Assembly (NCBI GenBank): GCA_020635905.1
Contig: JACJYV010000011.1
Span: 1-64,000, forward strand
Length of the DNA stretch: 64,000 nucleotides
Direction: 5' to 3'
From: Bacteroidia bacterium
GTDB taxonomy: Bacteria; Bacteroidota; Bacteroidia; J057; JADKCL01
In this document: positions 7,803 through 17,161 of the stretch, one piece after another
Numbering within the stretch: the stretch's first letter is position 1
Layout of the letters: each line of letters begins with the position of its first letter
Notes under the pieces: generated by a model
Seen by the model: the letters and a program-made list of their open reading frames with translations, nothing else
Databases searched by the model: none
What the model was told of the DNA's origin: nothing
Program-made: the position numbers and the translations under genes

Positions 7803-10800
7803 TCACCCCAAGTCTTTTAATAATTGGGTCATTTTCCTCTTGAAACCTTGCTCCTTTAGGCACCAATCAATCAAGTCAAGACCAAGATCAATGGAAGGGT
7901 CATTTGGTATATCATATTGGCGCAGTTTTGAGAAAGAGGTTACAATCATTTCGCAAAATTGATTGGTAGAATGGTAGGAGAAATGATTTTCCAAATCTGG
8001 TATTTCAACGATACCTCCCAGAACCCCTAATACTCCCCTGGGAGAAAAATCAATAGCCTTTTCCAAATAATCAAGGGAATAACTTATCTGAACGTCTGGG
8101 GGTAAATTTGAAATATACTTTTCGAAAAATGGAATCAGTCGGTCTATGAAAACCTCTGAAACATTCAGTATCTGACTTTCAATAATGTCGTATATTTTCT
8201 TACCAGGCCTGATATTGTTTTCAAGTACTTGAATACACTTTTTGGTAGCAACCGGGTCTTGGGTAGAAAGGGAGTTAAGAGCAGCTACCAAAGCACCCCC
8301 AAGAAATTCATCTGACCTTGCGATCCCTGCTTTCAGCAATTTTTCAGCCCCTTTATATTCGTTCATAAAGGCAAAGAAAATTATCTGTCCCAGTTTGGAT
8401 TGAAACTTTTCGATTTGCTCAAAACCCTTGATTTCTGACCTTATTTCCTCCCAATAATGATGGGTGAAATGAGCAAATAAATTAGCTCCAAAATCAAGCA
8501 GATCAGGATCCCCATCCTGGATCATTTTAATAAATACCTCATAGGTCTTTCGTCGATCTAAATGAGTAAGAATGCCGAGTTTATTTATCAAGGAAATCCT
8601 GACATCCAAAATTGGGTCGAGGGCAAGATGGTTTACAATTTTCCATATACGTTTTTCAAATGCTTGAAATTTCCACGTATAGGGTATAATCCTTGCAACT
8701 TCTCCTCTGATTGAACCCTGGGAAAATCGTTGACCCGATTGAAACTTTTGTTTCTCTGGGTCTGAATGTTTAACTGCTTTTTCCAGAGATACAAAAAGTC
8801 GGTTTGGTAAAATGTCATTATCAATCAGATAGCCAATGAACCTTAAAACTGAAAACCACCTTTCTTCTTTTTCCAATTTATCAATAGTGAAAAACAAAAA
8901 TTTTTCAAATTCCTCTGGCGAGTATTTTGCCTCCATTAGTCCTGAAAGGCCATTATCAATATAATCAACTGGAATAGAGTTCTGAATCTTGATTAATTCC
9001 TGAAGGTATGGCACAAAATGCTCTGGCCTTTCTTTTACGGCAAGTCCAAACTCTCTGGAATATTCTTCTTTTCCTCCACTATATGAATCATAACTGACGT
9101 TGTTTGTATTGAAGCTTAGTACGGTCTTTATAAATCTGGTTAGAGAAAATGAAAAGATTTTTTCTTTGGGAATAGGGGATTTAATCTTTTTCCACTCAAG
9201 ATCTAATTCGGTCCCCATGAAAAATTCAGATTTTCGATAAAGCTCATTTCTGAGCTTTATAAGTGGACCGTATCCGTCCAGATCTTCTTTCGTGAAGTGC
9301 TTAAGGATGTTGAATTTATACAAGCCATTATACTTCAAAAAATGGTTTTTTACCTTTTTAGAATCATCCCGAATGACTCTTTTGGGAATTTCATCCATAC
9401 CAAATACTATTGCCCCAAATTCATTCCTTTGGTCAGGCGAAAAGGAAGAAAAAGCTGTCGCAACCAGTTTTGAAGCGTGAAAAGTAAGCTTCGTGTTCTG
9501 AAATAATTCACCATAATTGTTCAGGTACCGAAAAAGCTCAATTATTTCATTTTGATATTGTGCAGGAGTTTCATTTAGTGCCATTACAATACCAAGAAGC
9601 AAGGTTTTGTTTCTGATTCCGTAGACAATTTGACAAGCAATTTGAAACAAATGTGGCTCTTCAGTTGAGATTTTTACCAGCCAGTGTCTGATAAGTTCTT
9701 TCAGGGTATAATTCTCGTCTTTTGAAGGCAGTTGGTCTGTCATTTTGGGAATGGTTCCAGAGCCCTCAATTAAACAGATTTCCCCTTTTTCTTCGTAGTG
9801 TTTGATTACTTCCTTCCCAAAAGTAAGTCGTTCGAATACTTCACAGGCCAACGTAAAAGCCTTTAATGGTTCTTTGGAGAAAAGGTTTTTGAAGAATTCA
9901 ATTTCGTAAATATTTCGACTGTTTATGTCAAAGTAGGACTTTGCAAATAGTTCTATTCTTCTCTGATTTCTTGCTTCCTCAAACTCTTTTTCAAAAGCTG
10001 CACGAAACTCCGATTCTGCCCATTTGGGAACGAAAAGTGCTGCATTTGCCAGGATTTCGATCCAGTTTTCAACCTGCTCTTTCATTTGACCTGCATACTG
10101 GATCGAAACTGGGGCCGACCAATCACTTAGTTTGCTCAAAAAAATTTCTGCAACAATTCTTAACTCATTGGTCATTTCCAGCTGCAAAAGGAATTGAATT
10201 ATTTCCTTTTCAATCCCTTTCTGACAAGCTACAAGCCGCCATGCAAAAACTCTTATTCTCATGGATTCAGAAGGCGCAATTCCTTCCCATTCGTGTTTCA
10301 ACCATACGGAATGAATGAGGAATTTAAGCCATTCGGGATTTGGCAGATCAGAGAAAAAAGACTCGAAATATTTTGGGTTTGGTGCAATCACAGAAGAAAG
10401 GAGTTCCTTTTCCTTTCGACTTGGAAATGGCTCGGCGGCCAATAACTCTAATATCATTACTTTGATATGGAACCTAATATTTAGATTCTCAAGTATCTCC
10501 CCATAGGTTTCAATCAGTTTGATTGGTGATTTTACTCTCAGAAATTTTAAAATGGTCTTTAGTTTTGACCTGATAAACAACCCTTCATTATCTTTTTTCA
10601 GCAATTCCTGGATTGAACCTTCATTTTCAACAAAGAGCCTTGCATAGGTATAATCGAAAAAGGTCTGATGAAAAAAACTGACTTTCCCGTTGTTCAATTC
10701 CAGAATTTGGGATGACAATAGATAATCTGTAGTTTTCTCCTTGCCCCTTAATACCTTCTCAGGGAGAAATATCTGCTGTTCGTCCATCATTTTTGATGAC

Positions 10801-12332
10801 AAGGCCCACAAAACCTGAATCCTTTCACTATGTACCTTCGGGGAATTGTTTGGGTCCGTGATCTTTATTTTCCAGAGGCCATCATAAAGATCTTCAATGG
10901 TTTCAAGGTTTTTATTTTCTCGGTTGTGGTCAAGACTTGCAAAAATGTCCAAATGCAATGGAACCTGAAGGAGTTTCATTAAAGCGGAAGAAATCTTATT
11001 GGATGGCAGATTTAGCTTGTCGAGAACGTCCTTTATTACCGTTTCTGTAAGATGCCCAATCTCAATAGTTTTCGAATTTGACCATTTTTTAAGGTCAGGG
11101 TCTTCTTTCAAGTCACGCGACCTTGAGGAGAAAACTATTCTTACATCTTTATTTCCGTTGCTTAAATTCCCTAATTGAGCTATTAACTTGCCGTAGCTTT
11201 CAATTGCTTTCCTGTCATTGGTCAATGACTTGGATAGGGCATCTAATTGGTCAATGATAACCACAACTGTTGAGTAATTCCCACTTTCCAAAAGTGAATT
11301 TACATTTTGCTCAATAGGGTATTCAAATCCCAAATCTTTTTGTAATCCCTTTAAACTTTTGCATTTGTACTGGTCAGCTTTGATTCCAAGGACTGGAACG
11401 CCATCGTCCTCCAGCCTTTGAAGCAAGTCCTTCATCAAAACGGATTTTCCTGTGCCAGCCTCTCCCTTTACAATTAAAATATTTGAAGAGTTCTGGGGTA
11501 ATTCTTCATTCAACCATGATTTTATTTTTTTGAATTCAACTCTATCCGTGTGATAAGTGGAAAGTTTTCCAAATCCTGTTTTTATGCTTTTTAAAACTGA
11601 AGATGCACGTTTAAATTGCTCCAGAATTTCATTAATGGGCAGGGGCATTTTGCACAAATGTCCTTTACCGACAAGCATTTCTTCCAGGCTTTGTTTTGAG
11701 ATTGTTCCCTGGCTCTTTGCTATGTCAATGACATGCATGAAGATTTCATTTAGGATTTGCTTCTCTTGCGAATAATTTGCCCTGAGATATTCGAGAGCAA
11801 GATCCTTTAGGTCACTTTCCTGTCTGAATTCGAACTGGATTCTGGAACGATAATCAAAAAGGAGGTTGGGTTCCCATTCAAATTCTTTCAAACAGGTTTT
11901 CCAGAGGGCTTTGTCTTTTTTATTCAGCCTTGAGTCAATTTCCTGGAAATTCTCACAATGGTTAACTTTTTCGAAAACTGATTTTAGTGGACAAATAGCA
12001 TTGCTTACAAAAACCACAATGGATTTGGATTCAAGCATTTGCTTTTTTACATCGCTGAAAAAATCCACCTTTTTCAGCCTTTTAATAGTCCATGAGGTAA
12101 AGGAGTTCGTATGCTTAAGGCTGTAGTGTTTTGTAGCACCTCCTATGATTTCAGTGAGATCATCAAAGTGAACATTGATTGGCTCACCATTCCCATTTGG
12201 AAGCCTGGGGCTCTCGGGCTTGATTTGGAAATTCCCCTTTTCTAACGCCCTTATCAGAACAAGTACAGAAAACCACACTTGATAATCAATTCCAGCAATA
12301 TTGGCAGAGCCACCAGTTCCATAATTTGACAT
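7803..12332 (-). CDS. Avs-like STAND NTPase with Cap4/DUF4297-like N-terminal nuclease
   Basis: A 1,509-residue protein. Its N-terminus (GTGGSANIAGIDYQVWFSVL) matches the opening of Cap4/DUF4297-type nuclease domains; acidic residues at 57-58 and the lysine of YSLKH near 73 could be the D and xxK of the active site, a weaker match than the usual QVK. A STAND-type NTPase follows with Walker A GEAGTGKS at 290-297 and Walker B VVVIIDQLDAL near 356-366. About 900 C-terminal residues are alpha-helical and repeat-like, as expected for a sensor. This order matches antiviral STAND (Avs) proteins, which bind a phage protein, oligomerise and cleave DNA. It stands alone on its strand. Identification as Avs-like is confident; subtype is not. 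Confidence 0.8.
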   Translation of the reverse strand: MSNYGTGGSANIAGIDYQVWFSVLVLIRALEKGNFQIKPESPRLPNGNGEPINVHFDDLTEIIGGATKHYSLKHTNSFTSWTIKRLKKVDFFSDVKKQMLESKSIVVFVSNAICPLKSVFEKVNHCENFQEIDSRLNKKDKALWKTCLKEFEWEPNLLFDYRSRIQFEFRQESDLKDLALEYLRANYSQEKQILNEIFMHVIDIAKSQGTISKQSLEEMLVGKGHLCKMPLPINEILEQFKRASSVLKSIKTGFGKLSTYHTDRVEFKKIKSWLNEELPQNSSNILIVKGEAGTGKSVLMKDLLQRLEDDGVPVLGIKADQYKCKSLKGLQKDLGFEYPIEQNVNSLLESGNYSTVVVIIDQLDALSKSLTNDRKAIESYGKLIAQLGNLSNGNKDVRIVFSSRSRDLKEDPDLKKWSNSKTIEIGHLTETVIKDVLDKLNLPSNKISSALMKLLQVPLHLDIFASLDHNRENKNLETIEDLYDGLWKIKITDPNNSPKVHSERIQVLWALSSKMMDEQQIFLPEKVLRGKEKTTDYLLSSQILELNNGKVSFFHQTFFDYTYARLFVENEGSIQELLKKDNEGLFIRSKLKTILKFLRVKSPIKLIETYGEILENLNIRFHIKVMILELLAAEPFPSRKEKELLSSVIAPNPKYFESFFSDLPNPEWLKFLIHSVWLKHEWEGIAPSESMRIRVFAWRLVACQKGIEKEIIQFLLQLEMTNELRIVAEIFLSKLSDWSAPVSIQYAGQMKEQVENWIEILANAALFVPKWAESEFRAAFEKEFEEARNQRRIELFAKSYFDINSRNIYEIEFFKNLFSKEPLKAFTLACEVFERLTFGKEVIKHYEEKGEICLIEGSGTIPKMTDQLPSKDENYTLKELIRHWLVKISTEEPHLFQIACQIVYGIRNKTLLLGIVMALNETPAQYQNEIIELFRYLNNYGELFQNTKLTFHASKLVATAFSSFSPDQRNEFGAIVFGMDEIPKRVIRDDSKKVKNHFLKYNGLYKFNILKHFTKEDLDGYGPLIKLRNELYRKSEFFMGTELDLEWKKIKSPIPKEKIFSFSLTRFIKTVLSFNTNNVSYDSYSGGKEEYSREFGLAVKERPEHFVPYLQELIKIQNSIPVDYIDNGLSGLMEAKYSPEEFEKFLFFTIDKLEKEERWFSVLRFIGYLIDNDILPNRLFVSLEKAVKHSDPEKQKFQSGQRFSQGSIRGEVARIIPYTWKFQAFEKRIWKIVNHLALDPILDVRISLINKLGILTHLDRRKTYEVFIKMIQDGDPDLLDFGANLFAHFTHHYWEEIRSEIKGFEQIEKFQSKLGQIIFFAFMNEYKGAEKLLKAGIARSDEFLGGALVAALNSLSTQDPVATKKCIQVLENNIRPGKKIYDIIESQILNVSEVFIDRLIPFFEKYISNLPPDVQISYSLDYLEKAIDFSPRGVLGVLGGIVEIPDLENHFSYHSTNQFCEMIVTSFSKLRQYDIPNDPSIDLGLDLIDWCLKEQGFKRKMTQLLKDLG

Positions 12333-12606
12333 AATGCAAATTTATGAGATATTATTTCAACATAAATTCCAAGGTTTTCACAATGGGTTTATTGCAAACT
12401 CATTTTTTCCGTTGATCGGCGCATTTTTATCATCCTGCCGGGTGGAGGTATTGGCACTCCTTCCGGGCGCCACAAGGAAAATGAGAGAATTGTCGCTACC
12501 ACTAAAATTATCTTCATTTTTAATCTGGGAAAAAGATTCCAAAAGTATGTTTAAATCGAAATTTCTGGAATTAGAAACCTTTGGTAAGGTTGTCGAGACA
12601 GTATGA
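12333..12606. other. Intergenic gap between Avs-like and helicase genes
   Basis: This 274-base gap upstream of the Avs-like gene must hold its promoter or the end of a shared minus-strand transcript. A minus-strand frame of 110 codons (12378-12710) starts inside the helicase gene's 3' end and has no recognisable features, and a 90-codon plus-strand frame also crosses the gap. I do not support either as a gene. Confidence 0.4.
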
Positions 12607-15600
12607 TCAGACTTTCTCAGGGATACAAACACCAATGATACATGCAGCAATCCTCCTGTCCAAATGATCAACGATAGGAATGTTCTCTTGTAAAAATTTA
12701 AGTTGATCAATAGATACTGGGTTACTTTGTAATTCCTGTTTTAGGCTATTGAGGTCAAATACCTGGCTACTTCTGGCAGCCTTCCTCTTCTCAATTAAGC
12801 GCGGTTGGACGATATTAAGCCAAAGACTTCCAAAGCGGTCATAATCGATGCCGACTTTTCTGTCTTCATGTGGAAGAAATACCCTTAATAAATCATGGCA
12901 AATAGCATACATTTCTGAGCCTGGAGTTTCTTTTTTCTTGTATTTCTCTAACGTATCCCTAAGTAATTTTAAGGCCCGTCTCTTTTTGGGGGGAAGTAAT
13001 TCAATCTCGTAAGAATGAACAGAGTCAACATATTGCTTAATGATTTTTGAAAATCCAGGATTCCAGGGGATATCATCACTATTTTTAAGGTTCTCATTCA
13101 ATTTTTTGCAGATCAATGCCAATTCCGTTTCAGGAGGTTTTCCTGGCTCAAAATACAACCACCTTGGGGCATGATTGTCAGAACCGCGAATGCAAAAAAA
13201 TCCCCAGGGCTTGTTTCCTGGAACTAAACTAACCCCGCTCTTGATTTTGGCGGTTACCCCCTTCATTATATCATAATCTGCCTCTGAGATTAAACCAGAA
13301 TTTCCAATTAAATCCTGAACCGGCTTGAAGGCATATTGAATACCCTCCCAAGTCTTATCTTTTTTCTGGTGTTCCTTAAAGTCCTTAATTGCATCCTTGG
13401 CTTGAATCGAAGAGTTTTTGTAGCCTTGAGGTAAACGAATATTTGCCCCAATCATATCATCTACGAGTTCTAATGTAGCGGCTAACCTTTCATCCTTTTT
13501 AAGTGCAAATTCATCAGAGTCATCCGGCCAAAAAATTGAGATTTCTTTATGCGGGCTATCCAGGCGGTCCAGCCTCCCGATTCGCTGCTCGGCTATTCGT
13601 GTCACCCCCGGAACATCCAAAAATACCATAGCAGAGGCTTGTTGCAAATTCACACCCTCAGACATCGCATCCGAAAGCAGAGCAATTTTATTTTTCTCTG
13701 TGGAGCCGAGGCCAAACCACTTTGTTGCTTTCTTTTTCGCCAAGGTCTTTCCACCCGTAACAACTAATACATCAATTTCTGGATACCTTGATTCTAACTC
13801 CTTTTTAAGGAAACTCAACGTTAATGGTGTACTGTCAAAAGCAAGAAGAAGTTTATGCTTCTGCATGGATTCTGCTAAAAACTGAACCTTTTTTAATTCC
13901 CGGTTTGGCTTCATTGCCATCACCAACGACCCTATTTTTTTGTATTTCTCAATTTCCTCTAAACAAGCTTGTTTATATTTCTGTGGATCTGACAGCCAAT
14001 CTGGTATTTCAATCTCGAATGTTGATTCAGGAGGATTAATCATTAAACCTTCCAATGTTTTTATCATATTTCCAGAACTTGAAGCCTTTTCGGTCTGGAA
14101 ATCAAACTTCTCCAATGCCGCATCTGTCCCATAAATATGCTCAATCAAGGCAGCATTCGATGATCGCAAACTTGCCCTGACTTTATATCTGGCAAGAATG
14201 GCAGCACTATTTAACCTCCGGTCAAGATGCTTCTTTTGTTTCTCTTTGTCACCTTTTTGGTCGTGTAGAATCCAAAGGTGTTGAAGGTTAATTAAGCCTT
14301 TTAATTTTTCAGCTTCAGCGTTTATTTCTTTAGCCAATGCTCTGTCCTCTTCTGTTTCCCCTGTAAAGTAGATTATTTCTGATTCATTTTGGTTGTGTTT
14401 TGGATAACGGCATAATTCCCCCAAGTTGTTCTTGTATAAATGTTGCTCGTGATCAATTAATTTGTTGATTGCAGATTTGGTCCTGCGAACAATAAATTTT
14501 CCAATGTGATCCTTTAGCCTTTCCTTTTCATCAAGTGTCATCAGGCTTCGCTTTCTCCGAAGCTCTTTATACTCTGCCAAAGCTTCGTCTGGAAGATTGT
14601 CAATATCAAGCATCTCAACAATTCTTAATAAATCCTCCGCTTTTCTATTTATTGGAGTTGCTGTTGCCAAAACCACCATTTCAGCAGAACTATTTAATAA
14701 GGTTTCGCTTCTTTTGCTTGTTCGCCTTAAAAAATTATGTGCTTCATCTACAACTAAGATGTGACAACTCTCTAGCCACCGGATTGAGTCCTTATAGCTA
14801 TCATTATGGGGATTACTGAGTTTTCCGTGCGAGATTAATTTGTAATTTGAAAAAAGAATTTTTCCAAATTCATAATTCCAGTTTTCTTCCACCGCAGGTG
14901 GGCAGACCACTACTGACCTGTCATTGAAAAAATTTCCCTTTTGCTGTTGCCTAAGAATAATTGCCATCTGAAGAGCAGCATTTGTTCTGGTTTTTCCCGC
15001 CCCAGTAGGATCGGCAATCAAAGCACTTCCTTGATTATCCAGGACCGAAAGGGCCTGACCTATTGCTGACTTTTGAATTGGCCATAAATTAAGGCCTTTA
15101 AGCATTTTAGCAGCATTGGGGTCATGCTCAATCCATTCTCCTAAAAGTTCCGAAATTGCCCTGGCAAGGGCTTCTCGCCATCGAATCAATCGTAATAGCT
15201 GGCCTAAAAGCTTAATCATTTCCGAATTAAACTCAGTTGAATCGTCTATGAAATTTGAAGCAATGAGGTTGATCTGGTGATAAGCGTTCGTTTCAATGCT
15301 TCGCCTAATGTTTGCTTCTGAACGATCCCTTAAGCCTGCCTTGCTAAAATTGCTCGAACCAAGGATTGCATGGGTTTCGGATAGGTAGATTTTGGCGTGT
15401 AGCCTGTCAGTAAAACGGAAATCAATTTTTTTAGATTTGATTAACTCAATCATCCGAACGACACCCCCACTTTCGGTAATTGAGAAACCTTGATTAATCC
15501 AATAATCTTTAATTTTCTGAGAGAGTTGAACTGTTTTCCACAATTTTCGATTATCTTCAGGAATGGGCTCATGGCCTAAAAGAATTGTAACTTTCGTTTC

Positions 15601-15807
15601 CTCTTTGAACTCCTTAAACTCAAAAAATGCAAGTAAATATGAAAGAGAAGTGAAGCCAGTAATGATTTTGTAAACCTTAGAATTATCGAAATCCTCATGT
15701 ATCCATTTTTCAACTGATTTTTGGCCTTCATTGAGTGGGTATTCACAAGGAGGGGGCCATTGAAGTTGAAACAATCCTTCACGGATGGGTTTGTTTTCGT
15801 CTGACAT
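12607..15807 (-). CDS. SNF2-family helicase with N-terminal phospholipase D-like domain
   Basis: A 1,066-residue protein. Residues about 40-180 form a PLD-like domain with the HxK motif at His137/Lys139 (RLHAKIYL) and the downstream GSSNFSKAGL around Asn153. The SF2 helicase core follows: Walker A DPTGAGKT at 266-273, DEAH at 354-357, motif III ATATP near 381-385, then a second RecA domain ending in EQRIGRLDRLD (motif VI). PLD-SNF2 proteins of this type are common in prokaryotic defence islands; the PLD part may be a nuclease or may tether DNA. Its start is 247 bases from the divergent PD-(D/E)xK nuclease gene, and the two may form one system. That partnership is inference. Confidence 0.85.
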   Translation of the reverse strand: MSDENKPIREGLFQLQWPPPCEYPLNEGQKSVEKWIHEDFDNSKVYKIITGFTSLSYLLAFFEFKEFKEETKVTILLGHEPIPEDNRKLWKTVQLSQKIKDYWINQGFSITESGGVVRMIELIKSKKIDFRFTDRLHAKIYLSETHAILGSSNFSKAGLRDRSEANIRRSIETNAYHQINLIASNFIDDSTEFNSEMIKLLGQLLRLIRWREALARAISELLGEWIEHDPNAAKMLKGLNLWPIQKSAIGQALSVLDNQGSALIADPTGAGKTRTNAALQMAIILRQQQKGNFFNDRSVVVCPPAVEENWNYEFGKILFSNYKLISHGKLSNPHNDSYKDSIRWLESCHILVVDEAHNFLRRTSKRSETLLNSSAEMVVLATATPINRKAEDLLRIVEMLDIDNLPDEALAEYKELRRKRSLMTLDEKERLKDHIGKFIVRRTKSAINKLIDHEQHLYKNNLGELCRYPKHNQNESEIIYFTGETEEDRALAKEINAEAEKLKGLINLQHLWILHDQKGDKEKQKKHLDRRLNSAAILARYKVRASLRSSNAALIEHIYGTDAALEKFDFQTEKASSSGNMIKTLEGLMINPPESTFEIEIPDWLSDPQKYKQACLEEIEKYKKIGSLVMAMKPNRELKKVQFLAESMQKHKLLLAFDSTPLTLSFLKKELESRYPEIDVLVVTGGKTLAKKKATKWFGLGSTEKNKIALLSDAMSEGVNLQQASAMVFLDVPGVTRIAEQRIGRLDRLDSPHKEISIFWPDDSDEFALKKDERLAATLELVDDMIGANIRLPQGYKNSSIQAKDAIKDFKEHQKKDKTWEGIQYAFKPVQDLIGNSGLISEADYDIMKGVTAKIKSGVSLVPGNKPWGFFCIRGSDNHAPRWLYFEPGKPPETELALICKKLNENLKNSDDIPWNPGFSKIIKQYVDSVHSYEIELLPPKKRRALKLLRDTLEKYKKKETPGSEMYAICHDLLRVFLPHEDRKVGIDYDRFGSLWLNIVQPRLIEKRKAARSSQVFDLNSLKQELQSNPVSIDQLKFLQENIPIVDHLDRRIAACIIGVCIPEKV

Positions 15808-16054
15808 CTTATTCTAAAAGTATGATTAATTTGTTATTTTAAAGCCAGAAGATCAATGAAACTTTATTTCGGCTTAAAAACATACTTCCTTTTTGGCAAA
15901 ACACAGATTGATATTTCAGGGTTTCTTGGCTTGATTAAAGAATTAAACAGCGAATGATTTTTACTCTATTGACCAACAAAAGTTTGGGCCTCTAAAATGA
16001 GTTTTGGGTGTTAACGGTGGTTTATTGAAATCGAAATACAAAAATTGAATTGAT
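15808..16054. promoter_or_regulatory. Divergent intergenic region between helicase and nuclease genes
   Basis: A 247-base AT-rich gap between two divergent genes must contain promoters in both directions. I could not identify a confident pair of -33/-7 Bacteroidota boxes. Nothing else is recognised. Confidence 0.35.
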
Positions 16055-16935
16055 ATGCCCTCTTTTCTAGAATTATTTCATCTTGCGCATAAAAGGACAG
16101 TCCCAGTAGGGCTTATTCAAGACCCAGGACATCCAATAGATTCCAGTTTGTTTAACCCTCAAAAATTTCAAGAATTAGTTCAAGATGGTCTCAAAGTATC
16201 TCCTTTGGAAATAATTCTTAGCGCAATGATCCATTACAAAGGAAGATGGCCAAAGTCTCCTACAATGCGTTTGGTCAGTAGTATTTCTGAAATAATTGGT
16301 TCAGTTAGGAACCCCGGATCTAATAAGGAGTTACTATTTAATGATCAAGAAACCAATGAATGGCAAACCCGGTCAACAGAGGCGATAGCGGTTGGTTTGG
16401 CAAATATTTTAGCCTCTCAACTATTCGAAATCCCTACGAGCTATATCAATGTAATTGAGGGAAGTAAGAAGCGATGTGACTTTGAGTTTGTTAAAAGTCT
16501 GAAAAGGTATGTTTTCGAATCAAAAGGCCGAAAGCGAAGTATTTCAGATGCGGTAAAAGACACTTATGAGAAAAAAAGCCATTATTCAAATGCCTTTAAA
16601 TATGGCTTCTTTTCAAAGGTTCCCCGAAATCATCGGCCAACAGAAATAAATATACTTGACCCTGATTTTGTTCCTGAAGAAATTTCGAGAGATATTCTTA
16701 TTGCAAAAATACTGCAACATTATGCCAGCGTAGCCATTGGAGCGGGTTGGTGGAGGATGTCTGAAGAATTAGAAAAGCGAGCGAGGCTAATAATTAGGTC
16801 AGGTAATTCTGAGCAATTTAATAATCAAAATTTGGATTTCGGAAACGTTGTCAAGTTGGGACAAGCTTATCAATTAAATTCCACCGATGAATCATTCTCA
16901 TTCTTCCTTCCTACTGGAGGTGCTCCAGGATTTAG
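16055..16935 (+). pseudogene. PD-(D/E)xK nuclease, 5' part, split by IS21-family element
   Basis: The first 293 codons of a nuclease-like gene. The likely active site is Asp142 in KRCDFEF and Glu155-x-Lys157 in YVFESKGRK, a PD-(D/E)xK arrangement like that of restriction endonucleases. At 16935 the sequence passes into an insertion sequence; the open frame runs on to 17026 but encodes only element DNA (Pro-rich PPIP repeats). The missing 3' end is at 19613-19829. Removing the element and one TTAG copy gives 1,098 bases, exactly 366 codons including the stop, with the frame intact. The gene is therefore a recent insertional knockout rather than a decayed relic. Confidence 0.85.
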
Positions 16936-17102
16936 TGGAAAATCCTGGCAATGTGACCCACCCATTCCTGCGGAAACTGACCCACCCATTCCCGGCAAAG
17001 TGATCCAGGGATTCCCGGCAAAGTGACCCACCCATTCCTGCCAAAGTGAGCCACCCATTCCTGGCAAAGTGAGCCACCCATTCCTGGCAAAGTGATCCAC
17101 CC
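16936..17102 (+). repeat. IS21 left end: terminal and subterminal 23-bp repeats
   Basis: Six to seven tandem copies of a roughly 23-bp unit with core GTGACCCACCCATTCCTGGC (some reading GAGCC or GATCC) occupy the left end between the terminal repeat and istA. The outermost copy forms the terminal inverted repeat. Multiple subterminal repeats are typical of IS21 elements and probably bind IstA. Confidence 0.8.
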
Positions 17103-17161
17103 TGACCGGTCTTTTCTATCCCATAATTTCGGGCTTCTATTAACTCAAAGAAGTTCGATTT

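Noticed and set aside
5875..12332. Complete Gabija (GajA plus GajB)
   Set aside because: The gene next to the OLD nuclease is convergent and encodes a STAND NTPase, not a UvrD-like helicase; no GajB is in the window.
12378..12710. Minus-strand 110-codon frame between the helicase and Avs-like genes
   Set aside because: It starts inside the helicase 3' end in another frame, has no ribosome-binding site I can see and no recognisable feature. It is probably chance.
12607..16935. DISARM or BREX system
   Set aside because: A SNF2 helicase and PLD domain are present, but there is no methyltransferase, DUF1998 protein, PglZ or BrxC-like gene.
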